The position numbers and the translations under genes were made by a program. A model generated the notes under the pieces. That model did not search any database and had not been told where the DNA came from. It saw only the letters and a list, made by a program, of their open reading frames with translations. A DNA stretch of 64,000 nt from the NCBI RefSeq assembly GCF_010728725.1, contig NZ_AP022606.1, positions 2,046,001 through 2,110,000 of the forward strand, given 5' to 3'. Origin of the DNA: Mycobacterium branderi (GTDB taxonomy: Bacteria; Actinomycetota; Actinomycetes; Mycobacteriales; Mycobacteriaceae). Numbering within the stretch: position 1 is the stretch's first letter; every line of letters starts with the position of its first letter. Positions 9,581 to 18,203 of this stretch are shown here, in pieces.

Positions 9581-9633
9581 CCCGCGCCGGCGACGATGCA
9601 GAGCGTAGCGATGAGGAGGAGCGGCGCAAATGA
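9577..9633 (+). repeat. MIRU-like interspersed repeat, copy 2
   Basis: A second 57-bp element, encoding MTRAGDDAERSDEEERRK. It begins on the stop codon of the acyl-CoA ligase gene (ATGA) and ends on the ATG of the esterase gene (ATGA). It differs from the copy at 2484 at only a few bases. GAGGAGGAG at about 9613-9621 provides the ribosome-binding site for the gene at 9630. Confidence 0.82.
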
Positions 9634-10619
9634 CCGATGTCGACTCCATGAAGCAGGAAGTCGCGGCGAGGATGAGCGCGGCGTTCGCGTCGATCGTCGC
9701 CGGCAACGGAGACGCTGCCGAGGTTCGCGCCAGCCTTCGGGCAAGTCGGCGGCCCGCAATCGGAGTCCCGGTGAGTCGGATCGAGGAGCGCAGCATTGCG
9801 GGCCCGGGCGGTAAGTTGCGGCTGCGGATCTACTTTCCGTTGAATCCCGACAACTCCAACGGCGGGCCGCCGGTGCTGATCTATTTCCACGGCGGGGGTT
9901 TCGTGCTGTGCGACCTCGATTCGCACGACTCGTGTTGCCGCCGGCTCGCCAATGGTATTGGGGCGGTGGTCGTTTCGGTCGATTACCGACTGGCCCCGGA
10001 GTCTCCGTTTCCGGCCGCTGTGGACGACGCCTGGGCCGCCACCGAGTGGGTGGCGGCTCACATGGGCGAACTCGGCGGTGACCCGGCGCGACTCGTGGTC
10101 GCCGGCGACAGCGCCGGCGGCAACCTGGCCGCCGTGGTGGCCATGATCGCCCGCGATCGCGGCGGCCCGCCGATCGCGTTCCAGCTGCTGATCTACCCCG
10201 TCGTCGACCAGCGTCGCAAGTCCTCGGCGACAAGCCCGCACACCGCCAGCGGAGTGCTCACCGCTGCGCACATGCAGTGGTTCACCGAGCAATATCTCGG
10301 GCCTGACGGTGACCGGACGAATGTGCTGGCATCCCCGATCCTCGGCGAATTCGGCGAACTCCCACCGGCACACATCGTCACCGGTGAATTGGACCCGTTG
10401 TGCGAGGAGGCCGAGGATTACGCGGGGCGGCTTCGCGGCGCCGGCGTGCCGGCCACGGTGCGACGCTACGAGCGCGGATTTCACGGCTTCTTCAACCTCG
10501 CTGACCATCTGCCGATCGCCCGGCAAGCCAGCGACGACGTGTGTGCGGTGGTGCGTGACGTACTGAGCCGCAAGCCTTCCCAAGACCGACCATCACCGAA
10601 AGGCACGTCATGCAATTGA
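9630..10619 (+). CDS. HSL-family alpha/beta hydrolase (LipH/LipI-like esterase)
   Basis: A 329-residue hormone-sensitive-lipase family esterase. It has the oxyanion motif HGGGF (87-91), the nucleophile Ser161 in GDSAGG, the acid in GELDPL and the His in GFHGFF. Such enzymes hydrolyse short- to medium-chain esters in the cytoplasm. Placed between an acyl-CoA ligase and SDRs, it may release an acid or alcohol from an ester formed by a Baeyer-Villiger step; that is inference. Translation is probably coupled through the MIRU-like mini-ORF. Its 3' end overlaps the next gene by 10 bp. Confidence 0.92.
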   Translation: MTDVDSMKQEVAARMSAAFASIVAGNGDAAEVRASLRASRRPAIGVPVSRIEERSIAGPGGKLRLRIYFPLNPDNSNGGPPVLIYFHGGGFVLCDLDSHDSCCRRLANGIGAVVVSVDYRLAPESPFPAAVDDAWAATEWVAAHMGELGGDPARLVVAGDSAGGNLAAVVAMIARDRGGPPIAFQLLIYPVVDQRRKSSATSPHTASGVLTAAHMQWFTEQYLGPDGDRTNVLASPILGEFGELPPAHIVTGELDPLCEEAEDYAGRLRGAGVPATVRRYERGFHGFFNLADHLPIARQASDDVCAVVRDVLSRKPSQDRPSPKGTSCN

Positions 10620-11407
10620 GCCACACGCGCGCGCTGGTCACCGGCGCGAGCCGGGGGTTGGGAAAGAGTATCGCCGAGGTACTGGCCCGGCGTGGCGCCG
10701 ACGTCGCGCTGGTGGCGCGCAGCGGCGACTCGCTGGCGGTGCTGGCAAAAGAGCTGGGCGGCACGGCGTATCCGACCGACCTGTGTGACCCCGACGCCGT
10801 CGAGCAGTTGGTCGACCGGGTCGAAGCCGACGGCCCGGTGGACGTGCTGGTCAACAACGCCGGAATCGACCATGTGGGCCGCTTTCCCGAGGCCAGCGCA
10901 CAGCAAGTGCGCGACCTCCTGCAGGTCAACCTGGCCGCGCCGATGGAGCTCTGCCGTCAGTTGATGCCCCGCATGGTGCAAAAGGGACGCGGTCACATCG
11001 TCAACGTGTCGTCGTTCGGCGCCATCTCGCAGGGACCCGGCGTGACCTTGTACGGCACCTCCAAGGCCGGCCTCAGCCACTTCACGGCGGGAATCCGTTC
11101 GGAATTGCGGGGTAAGCCGGTGGGAACCACACTCGTGCAAATCGGTGAGGTCAAGACCGACATGATCGATCACATCAGGGAATTCGGCCCGGCGCGTCGC
11201 ACGATCGAGCGGTCCATCAAATGGCGCATGATTCCGCCGTCCGCATTGGAACCTGAGGTCGTCGCCACCGCGATCGTCGACGCGATCGAGCGCAACCGTC
11301 GCCACGTGATTCTGCCGCGTCAGATCGTGCCGATGGCCATGTTCACCGAGTTCCCGCGCCGGGTATCGGAAATCATGCTCACCGGCATCGACCAGGACAG
11401 CGACTGA
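10610..11407 (+). CDS. Short-chain dehydrogenase
   Basis: A 265-residue SDR with TGASRGLG, NNAGID, the VSSFGA serine and YGTSK. It lacks the usual C-terminal VDGG segment and instead ends with a longer basic region (IERNRRHVILPRQIVPMAMF), as in SDRs related to membrane-associated lipid oxidoreductases. The ATG follows a GAAAGG site and lies inside the end of the esterase gene. Substrate unknown. Confidence 0.9.
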   Translation: MQLSHTRALVTGASRGLGKSIAEVLARRGADVALVARSGDSLAVLAKELGGTAYPTDLCDPDAVEQLVDRVEADGPVDVLVNNAGIDHVGRFPEASAQQVRDLLQVNLAAPMELCRQLMPRMVQKGRGHIVNVSSFGAISQGPGVTLYGTSKAGLSHFTAGIRSELRGKPVGTTLVQIGEVKTDMIDHIREFGPARRTIERSIKWRMIPPSALEPEVVATAIVDAIERNRRHVILPRQIVPMAMFTEFPRRVSEIMLTGIDQDSD

Positions 11408-11409
11408 CA

Positions 11410-12195
11410 ATGGCGGGCCAGGGGCTGGACCTGTCGGGAAAGGTCGCGATCATCACCGGGGCCGCGCGCGGGCAAGGCGCTGCCGAGGCCCGACTGTTCG
11501 CCTCCCTCGGCGCCCGGGTCGTGCTGACCGACATTTTCGCCGACGAGGGCCGGCGGGTTGCCTCCTCGATCGGCGCGGCGGCACACTTTGTCTGCCATGA
11601 CGTCGGTGACGAGAATGGTTGGGCGGCAACGGTTGACACCGCCGTCAAGGAGTTCGGACGTGTCGACGTCCTCGTCAACAACGCGGCGATCTGCGATGTC
11701 CATCCGCTTGTCGATCAGAGCCTCGACAGTTTCGAACGAATGCTGCGGGTCAATCTCATCGGTGCATTTCTGGGTATCCAGGCGGTGGCGGAGCCGATGA
11801 AGGCGGTCGGCGGCGGGTCGATCATCAACGTGTCGTCGCAGGCGGGCCTGCAAGGCCTGGCCGGCTACGGCGCCTACGGCGCGTCGAAATGGGGGCTGCG
11901 GGGCATGTCCAAGGTCGCCGCGATCGAGTTGGGCCCCTTCGGTATTCGGGTCAACTCGGTTCACCCAGGGATGATCGACACCCCGATGGTCGCGCACCTC
12001 GACGTCGAACGCGGGCCCGGTGGACACCCCGGCGCGCCGCTGACCCGGGTCGGGACGCCGGAGGAGGTTGCCGACGTGGTCGCCTTCCTGGCCTCGGACT
12101 CTTCCTCGTACATCACCGGCGCGGAGCTGGCCGTCGACGGTGGTGCCAGCGCAGGCAGGGTACCGACTCCGACCGCTACCGCCGTCCCACGCTAG
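11410..12195 (+). CDS. Short-chain dehydrogenase (FabG3-like)
   Basis: A 261-residue classical SDR starting two bases after the previous stop. Motifs are TGAARGQG, NNAAI, VSSQAG and YGASKWG with VDGGASAG near the C-terminus. It is close in organisation to the SDR at 905 (same YGASKWG-RG context), suggesting local duplication, and both resemble hydroxysteroid dehydrogenases. Its last 20 bp overlap the opposite-strand WS/DGAT gene. Confidence 0.9.
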   Translation: MAGQGLDLSGKVAIITGAARGQGAAEARLFASLGARVVLTDIFADEGRRVASSIGAAAHFVCHDVGDENGWAATVDTAVKEFGRVDVLVNNAAICDVHPLVDQSLDSFERMLRVNLIGAFLGIQAVAEPMKAVGGGSIINVSSQAGLQGLAGYGAYGASKWGLRGMSKVAAIELGPFGIRVNSVHPGMIDTPMVAHLDVERGPGGHPGAPLTRVGTPEEVADVVAFLASDSSSYITGAELAVDGGASAGRVPTPTATAVPR

Positions 12196-13591
12196 CGGGG
12201 CGCTTGCGCCGAGTGGCGGCCAACAGCTGGTTCAGTTCTTCTTGCACGAAATCGACCAGGGCCCAAGGGTCGTCGACCAAGGCCGGGTCGACCTGCATGC
12301 CGACATCGACCGCATCCCGGTAGCTGAAAACGGTGATGTTGATTCCCATGCCCATCGTCAGCGGACCCACCGGAATGATGTGCTCGATTCGCGCACCCGC
12401 CAGATACAGCGCAGTCCGCGGACCCGGCACATTCGAAATGATCAAGTTGGTGGACAACGGCCCTCGCTTCTCGAGTTTCGCGGCCTGAATGGTGCGGAAC
12501 AGGAGGGTGAGCAGAAGCGGCGGAGCGACGTCGGTCACCTCGACCCTGCTTCTGGTCTTCTGCGCCTGTGCCAACTCCTTCACGACGGTCATGTTGTGGT
12601 GGATCGCCGACAGCCTGGCGACCGGATCTTCGATGTCCGTGGCGATCGAGCACACCATCGGGCGTACCGCGTTGCCGAGCTCGGTGTCCTCCGTTGTGCG
12701 TGTCGACATCGGCACGGTCGCCTGCAGGCTTCGCTCCGGAAGCTCGTCGCGCTCCGTAAGGTAGCGGCGCAGAGCGCCCGAAACAGCGCCGAGAACAACG
12801 TCGTTGACCGTTACGCCGAAGTGACTCTTCACCCGCTTGACGTCGTCGAGCGCCAACGAACAGTACGCGAAATCGCGGCGGCGCCCGATGACACCGTTGA
12901 ACGACGTTCTGGGCGCGCTCAGGGGGCGGGGCGGCGGCTCGTCTCGCCGCAGATTGCCGAGGGTTGTGATCGCGTCGCCAACGGCCTGCCGTACCAGCCG
13001 TGCCATCCGGGGCGGCGATAGCAGTGCCGAAAATGCCCCGCGGGCAACGAGTTCGATACCCGATCGCTCCGGGTCCGACCGGTCGTCCGGTACCGCCGCC
13101 GGCAGCTTTGCCGGCCGCTCCTCGAGGTCGCAGAGAACGTCGGACAATCCGGCTCCGGAGATCCCGTCGACCATCGAGTGGTGCTGCTTCAAGAGGATCG
13201 CGACGCGGTTCCCTTCAAGCCCCTCCAGGCACCACGCCTCCCACAGTGGGCGGGATCTGTCCAACGGATACGCGAGCAGGTTGCCGACTAAAGTGCCCAA
13301 TTCCCGCGGACCGCCGGGACAGGGCACCGCCGCCCGGTGCACATGGGCCTTGAGGCTGAAATGAGGGTCATCGGCCCACACCGGCCGGTCGAGTCGCAGC
13401 GGCACCTGCTGCACGCGGCGGCGGAATTCGGGAAGGTAGCGAAGACGATCCTCCAGGTGTGCCCGCAACCTGTCATGGTCGAATTCCGCACTAGACGACG
13501 GGTCGAGGATCACCAGTCCTGCCGTGTGTTGTGGCCATGCCGTGTTCTCCAGAGACAGGAAGAAGGCATCCGTGCCTGACAGTCGCTTCAT
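12176..13591 (-). CDS. WS/DGAT-family acyltransferase, second copy
   Basis: A 471-residue triacylglycerol/wax ester synthase. The start MKRLSGTDAFF is the family consensus, which fixes ATG 13591 rather than longer in-frame starts. The active-site motif is HHSMVDG. The conserved C-terminal block PGPRTALYLAGARIEHI, followed by GMGINI and SYRD, is intact. It is convergent with the SDR at 11410 and divergent from the hydrolase at 13741. Together with the gene at 6347 it suggests that acyl-CoA made by this cluster can be diverted into neutral lipid. Confidence 0.93.
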   Translation of the reverse strand: MKRLSGTDAFFLSLENTAWPQHTAGLVILDPSSSAEFDHDRLRAHLEDRLRYLPEFRRRVQQVPLRLDRPVWADDPHFSLKAHVHRAAVPCPGGPRELGTLVGNLLAYPLDRSRPLWEAWCLEGLEGNRVAILLKQHHSMVDGISGAGLSDVLCDLEERPAKLPAAVPDDRSDPERSGIELVARGAFSALLSPPRMARLVRQAVGDAITTLGNLRRDEPPPRPLSAPRTSFNGVIGRRRDFAYCSLALDDVKRVKSHFGVTVNDVVLGAVSGALRRYLTERDELPERSLQATVPMSTRTTEDTELGNAVRPMVCSIATDIEDPVARLSAIHHNMTVVKELAQAQKTRSRVEVTDVAPPLLLTLLFRTIQAAKLEKRGPLSTNLIISNVPGPRTALYLAGARIEHIIPVGPLTMGMGINITVFSYRDAVDVGMQVDPALVDDPWALVDFVQEELNQLLAATRRKRPASVGRR

Positions 13592-13740
13592 TCGACATCC
13601 GTTCGCTGCAGCGATGATCGACTGCGTCAATGTATGGCGATCGCCCGGCGCCTGACGGCAATGTCCCGGTGGGTAAGACAATCCCCTCCCGTGCGTGCCA
13701 TGCACTCTAACGTCGACACCCGTAGGGCAAGGGAGGATTC

Positions 13741-14775
13741 GTGATTCCGTCGGTTTCGAAGGTTCTCGACGCGGCGGTGTTGGCGGTCATCCGCAATCGC
13801 CAACCGAGAACACCACCGCAGTCGGCGGCGAATCGCACTGTGACGGACATGCTGAGGGCCGCGGCGCTCTTCGAGGAGCGTGGGTGGCTGGTTCCGCCCG
13901 CGGCATATCATCGCCGGCCGCCGCCGTTGCACGATGCGGATATCACTGCGGCGCACGCGTGTTCGTGGCCCGCGCACCATGAGACGCTAACGTTTCCTTC
14001 GGGATTCAGTCCACGGGATATCGAACCGGGCGCCGACCGGTGGGTTGCGAGCACGCACAACGACACGGTCCTGGTCCGGCTCCTGCGGCACCGAGAACCG
14101 GCCCCATGGGTGGTGTGCCTGCACGGCTTCGGTATGGGGGCAACCCGATTCGACCTCACGGTTCTGTGGGCGACGGTGTTGCATCGACGGCTCGGTTTCA
14201 ATGTCGCGGTGCCCGTGTTGCCGCTGCACGGGCCGCGACGGTCAGCCGAAGACAGGCAGCTACTTTCGTTGGACTTAGCCATGACGTTGCACGGAATAAG
14301 CCAGGCGATCTGGGACACCCGTCGGCTCGTGAGCTGGATCCGCAGCACGAGTGGGCTGCCGGTGGGCGTATACGGACTGTCCCTCGGCGGCTATCTCGCG
14401 GCACTGCTGGCCGGCGTCGAACGGCTCGACGCCGTGGTCGCCGGCCTCCCGTTTGCCGACGTCCTTGGGTTGATGGCGCACCACGGCCCGCCGCCGGATG
14501 ACCTGGAAACCCTACGCGCACAAGCGACAAGGAACGTTTTCACCGTTGTCTCCCCCTTGGCGATGACGCCGCTTCTGCCAGTGGATCGGCGCGCGATCTT
14601 CGCTGCGCGTGACGATCGGTTGATCCCCGCCGATCAACCGATCGCGCTTCAGGGAGCCTGGCAGGACTGCCAGCTCTACTGGTACAACGGTGGCCACGTC
14701 GGGTTCGCATGGTCGCGCCAGTCCAGACGATTCGTCGCCGACCGATTGCACAGCGCGCTGTGCGCGCGGATTTGA
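13741..14775 (+). CDS. Alpha/beta hydrolase of unknown substrate
   Basis: A 344-residue protein. The core shows VVCLHGFGMG (oxyanion region), the nucleophile elbow GLSLGG, the acid in FAARDDRLIP and the His in NGGHVGFAW, so the triad is complete. It has an N-terminal extension of about 100 residues before the fold and no clear signal peptide. Start is GTG 13741 after GGGAGG. The stop overlaps the start of the PucR-type regulator (TGATG), so the two are probably co-translated. The family looks like actinobacterial hydrolases without an assigned reaction. Confidence 0.82.
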   Translation: MIPSVSKVLDAAVLAVIRNRQPRTPPQSAANRTVTDMLRAAALFEERGWLVPPAAYHRRPPPLHDADITAAHACSWPAHHETLTFPSGFSPRDIEPGADRWVASTHNDTVLVRLLRHREPAPWVVCLHGFGMGATRFDLTVLWATVLHRRLGFNVAVPVLPLHGPRRSAEDRQLLSLDLAMTLHGISQAIWDTRRLVSWIRSTSGLPVGVYGLSLGGYLAALLAGVERLDAVVAGLPFADVLGLMAHHGPPPDDLETLRAQATRNVFTVVSPLAMTPLLPVDRRAIFAARDDRLIPADQPIALQGAWQDCQLYWYNGGHVGFAWSRQSRRFVADRLHSALCARI

Positions 14776-15965
14776 TGAATCCCCGGATGTCGGAGTTGGG
14801 ATCCGACCCCGCCTCGATGCTGAGACTCATCTCGTACTTCGATGAGCTCGAGGAGTCGGCTGTGAACGCCGACACGGTGGTCCGGTCGGCCGCATTGGTT
14901 GCCGAATGTCCGGTCGGTGCGCGGTGGGAGTCGGGCACGGTGATCCGCTACGACGCGACGGGTCGACTCGACCCGCACGGGGACTCACCGGGGCCGCCGT
15001 CGCTCGAGGACGAGCCGACCGTGTGGCTCGACCGCACTGGCGACGAGTGCTCACTTGACGCAGTGCTGCTCGACCGGTTGCGCCACTCACTGCGCGTGGT
15101 CGCGACGCGCGCTGGGATCTCGGGCAGTCCACAGCTCGGGGATCCGGCGCTGCTCGAGGTCGTGTTGTCCGGCAAGGAGCACCGCGAGGACCGAGCGCGG
15201 GCAATCCGCCTGCTGGGGTTGGACGAAACGCGGCAGATCTGCGTTCTTGTGGTGTCCGCACACTCTCCCCCGGAGGCGCTGAAGATCATCGTCGGCGAAC
15301 TTCCCGGGCTGTCGGTGCGCTCGGCCGCCATAGGAAAAACGACGGCCGTGCTGTGCCAGGGTGCGATCGACACTCGCGCGCTTTCGGATGGGTTGCAGAG
15401 CGCCATCGTCGACGCGTTTCCCGCGCCGATGGCGGTAGATTCCGATCGGGGACCGTGGGTCGGGATCGGTTCCAGCGTAAACATATTCGCTGCATCGACG
15501 TCGTGGCATCAGGCTCTGCAGGCGCTGCGCTTCGCCTCGTCGACCGGCTACGGCCGGCGGGCCGTGGCCTACGATCGGCTCAGCTCGCTGGAGCTGTTGG
15601 CCGACCTGCCGCTGGACCGTGTGCAGCGCAACCCCGACGTGGCCCGGATCAACGAGATCGCCGCGTCGCCGACTGGCGCCCTCGACGTGAGCACCGTCGA
15701 AGCGTTCTGCGTGTTCGGTTCGCTGCGGCGTACCGCGGCCGAACTGCACCTGCATCACAGCACCGTCGCAGCGCGGCTCGCGCATGTGGAGTCGACGATG
15801 GGATGGGATCTCGACGATCCGATGGACCGTTTCATGGCCACATTGGTGCTTATGGTCCGCCGTATTGCGCTGTCCTCGGCCGAACTTGCGGATTCGAGCC
15901 TGCCCTCAGCGCAGCCCGACAGTTGTCGGATGACTCACGGCATTCGACCGACAGGCGGCGGATGA
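14775..15965 (+). CDS. PucR/CdaR-type helix-turn-helix regulator
   Basis: A 396-residue protein whose C-terminus carries the PucR-type HTH: VEAFCVFGSLRRTAAEL then LHHSTVAARLAHVE. The middle region is GGDEF-like in the loose sense of the CdaR family, and the N-terminus is variable. PucR-family proteins usually activate genes for purine, proline, alcohol or aromatic catabolism. The ATG at 14775 overlaps the previous stop; longer in-frame starts fall within the hydrolase gene. It could control the FadD/KstD-like genes that follow. Confidence 0.85.
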   Translation: MNPRMSELGSDPASMLRLISYFDELEESAVNADTVVRSAALVAECPVGARWESGTVIRYDATGRLDPHGDSPGPPSLEDEPTVWLDRTGDECSLDAVLLDRLRHSLRVVATRAGISGSPQLGDPALLEVVLSGKEHREDRARAIRLLGLDETRQICVLVVSAHSPPEALKIIVGELPGLSVRSAAIGKTTAVLCQGAIDTRALSDGLQSAIVDAFPAPMAVDSDRGPWVGIGSSVNIFAASTSWHQALQALRFASSTGYGRRAVAYDRLSSLELLADLPLDRVQRNPDVARINEIAASPTGALDVSTVEAFCVFGSLRRTAAELHLHHSTVAARLAHVESTMGWDLDDPMDRFMATLVLMVRRIALSSAELADSSLPSAQPDSCRMTHGIRPTGGG

Positions 15966-15997
15966 CTGGACGTCACCGAATTCGTGATGATGTGCGG

Positions 15998-16549
15998 ATG
16001 GCTGTTATCGATCCGAATCGCACCTGGGAGCCGCTGCAGAAGAGGCTCGCCGCCACCACCAACGAACGTCACCGCGTCGTGCTGCGCGCGGTGATCGAGC
16101 ACATGAAGGCTGAAGCAGTACCGGACCTGGAGCGACTGATGGCGACGCTGAGCCCATCGCCTGATTATCATTTTTGGGGCGCCGACGGGGATTTCGGCCC
16201 GAAAGGGTTCGACGTCGTGCGGGCCTACTACGCGGACTTCGTGGCCTCCGGGACGAACATCCTCGAATTCGAGGTGGAGCGACTCGTCGTCGACGACCAT
16301 TGCGTGGTGACCGAGGGCTACCTCAAGCAGATCTACCCGGGTGCGCAGGCGCAGCGCATCGGCATCCCGGTCGACGACGTCGACGCAGATTACCTGGTGG
16401 TGTTCCGTCAGCTGTTGTTGTGGCCGGTCGACGAGGACGGGAAGATCCAGGGTGAGGACTCTTACAATCCCGGCGTGATCAGCGTAACCAAACTGACGCG
16501 GGAAGAACTGCCGCAGAAGTACATCGACCTCATGCGAGCCTCTGCCTGA
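15998..16549 (+). CDS. SnoaL/NTF2-like protein
   Basis: A 183-residue protein with the look of the NTF2-like superfamily: a helical N-terminus, then strands around YHFWGADGDFGPKGFDVVRAYY and the EVERLVVDDHCVVTEGYLKQ beta hairpin. Family members are isomerases, hydroxylases or ligand-binding proteins. An alternative start at 15962, which overlaps the PucR stop (ATGA), would add 12 residues; neither has a strong ribosome site. It ends one base before the acyl-CoA ligase gene, indicating an operon. No function can be assigned beyond the fold. Confidence 0.82.
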   Translation: MAVIDPNRTWEPLQKRLAATTNERHRVVLRAVIEHMKAEAVPDLERLMATLSPSPDYHFWGADGDFGPKGFDVVRAYYADFVASGTNILEFEVERLVVDDHCVVTEGYLKQIYPGAQAQRIGIPVDDVDADYLVVFRQLLLWPVDEDGKIQGEDSYNPGVISVTKLTREELPQKYIDLMRASA

Positions 16550-16550
16550 C

Positions 16551-18203
16551 ATGCGGGCCGACATCGCGACGATGCTGCTCGATCGCCTCGGCGACGAGCA
16601 CCTTGGGCTACGCACGCGGCAACGTGACTGGTCCTGGGATGCGGTGGTGCGCGAATCCGCCGCCCGGGGTGCCGTGGCACGGTCGCTGCGCCGCGACGGG
16701 CCGTTTCACATCGGCGTATTGCTGGATAACATACCGGATTTCGTGTTCTGGCTCGGCGGCGCGGCATTGGTGGGGGCCGTCGTCGTCGGCATCAACCCCA
16801 CCCGGGGCGCGGCAGAGCTGGCGACCGAAATACGGCATGCGGACTGTCAATTGATCGTCACCGACACCGCACACGCGGAGCGGCTGCGCGATCTGGACCT
16901 CGGTCTGGGGTCGGACCGGTTCCTTCTTGTCGACGACCCGGGATACGGCCGCCTCGTCGACGCCCACCGCGTCCAACCCGCTGTCGCCCCGGGAGTGGGC
17001 GAGGATTCCCTGTTGCTGTTGCTGTTCACCTCGGGGACGACCGGTGCGTCCAAAGCGGTCAAGTGCAGCCAGGGCCGGCTGGCCCGAATTGCCTACGCCG
17101 CCACCGACAAATTCGGCCATGGTCGCGACGACGTGGACTACTGCTGCATGCCGCTGTTCCACGGCAACGCGATCATGGCGCTGTGGGCCCCGGCGCTGGC
17201 GAACGGCGCCACGGTATGCTTGACACCGTCGTTTTCGGCATCGCGATTCCTGTCAGACGTGCGGTACTTTGGTGCGACGTTCTTTACCTACGTCGGCAAG
17301 GCGCTGGCCTATCTGATGGCCACTCCGGAACAACCTGACGATTCCGACAATCCTTTGGTGCGCGGATTCGGCACCGAGGCGTCGCCGGAGGACCAGGCCG
17401 AGTTCCGCCGGCGCTTCGGTGCCGCCTTGTTCGAGGGCTACGGCTCCAGCGAGGGTGGCGGGACCGTGGTGGCGCGCGACCCCGCCGCCCCTGCGAGCGC
17501 ACTGGGCCGCCCGGCGCATGCCGGTGTCGCAGTGGTCAACCCGCAGACGCTGACCGATTGTGCCCCAGCTGTTTTCGACGAGCTCGGGCGGGTGCGCAAC
17601 CCCGACGAGGCGGTCGGTGAGATCGTCGACAAATACGGCGTCCAGAGCTTCGAGGGCTACTACCGCGATGACGACGCCGACGCCGAGCGGATTCGCAACG
17701 GCTGGTACTGGACCGGCGACCTCGGCTATGTCGACGAGGCGGGATTCCTGTACTTCGCCGGCCGGCGGGGCGACTGGATCCGGGTCGACGGCGAGAACAT
17801 CTCCGCACTGGCGATCGAGCGCGTTTTGCGCCGCCATCCGCGCGTGGTTTCGGCTGGGGCGTATGCCGTGCCGGACCCACGGTCCGGCGACCAAGTGATG
17901 GCGGCGATCGAGGTGACCGACCCGGAGGCGTTCGACACCTCGGAGTTCGCCGCTTACCTGTCGGCTCAAAAAGAACTGAGCACCAAGGGCATCCCGCGGT
18001 TCCTGCGGCTCTCGACAAGCCTGCCCGTCACCGGCTCCAGCAAGGTACTCAAGCGTGAACTGCAGCGCCAGCGGTGGAACACCGGCGAGCCGGTGTATCG
18101 GTGGGCCGGACGCCGGGCGCCGGTATATCACCGGATGAGCGCCGACGAAAAGTGTTCGCTCGACGGCGAGTTCGCGCGCTATGGCAGGGAGCGCTACGTG
18201 TAA
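16551..18203 (+). CDS. Acyl-CoA synthetase (FadD1/FadD17-like)
   Basis: A 550-residue adenylate-forming ligase. Motifs in order are LLLFTSGTTGASKAVK, GYGSSEGG, WYWTGDLGYVDEAG, GRRGDWIRVDGENIS and the terminal PVTGSSKVLKREL lysine. The early VGVxxN-type segment (IGVLLDNIPDFVFWLGGAAL) matches the FadD17 group, whose M. tuberculosis member takes part in sterol side-chain breakdown. The stop overlaps the following ATG by one base (TAATG). It is distinct from the ligase at 7964, so the region activates at least two kinds of acid. Confidence 0.9.
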   Translation: MRADIATMLLDRLGDEHLGLRTRQRDWSWDAVVRESAARGAVARSLRRDGPFHIGVLLDNIPDFVFWLGGAALVGAVVVGINPTRGAAELATEIRHADCQLIVTDTAHAERLRDLDLGLGSDRFLLVDDPGYGRLVDAHRVQPAVAPGVGEDSLLLLLFTSGTTGASKAVKCSQGRLARIAYAATDKFGHGRDDVDYCCMPLFHGNAIMALWAPALANGATVCLTPSFSASRFLSDVRYFGATFFTYVGKALAYLMATPEQPDDSDNPLVRGFGTEASPEDQAEFRRRFGAALFEGYGSSEGGGTVVARDPAAPASALGRPAHAGVAVVNPQTLTDCAPAVFDELGRVRNPDEAVGEIVDKYGVQSFEGYYRDDDADAERIRNGWYWTGDLGYVDEAGFLYFAGRRGDWIRVDGENISALAIERVLRRHPRVVSAGAYAVPDPRSGDQVMAAIEVTDPEAFDTSEFAAYLSAQKELSTKGIPRFLRLSTSLPVTGSSKVLKRELQRQRWNTGEPVYRWAGRRAPVYHRMSADEKCSLDGEFARYGRERYV

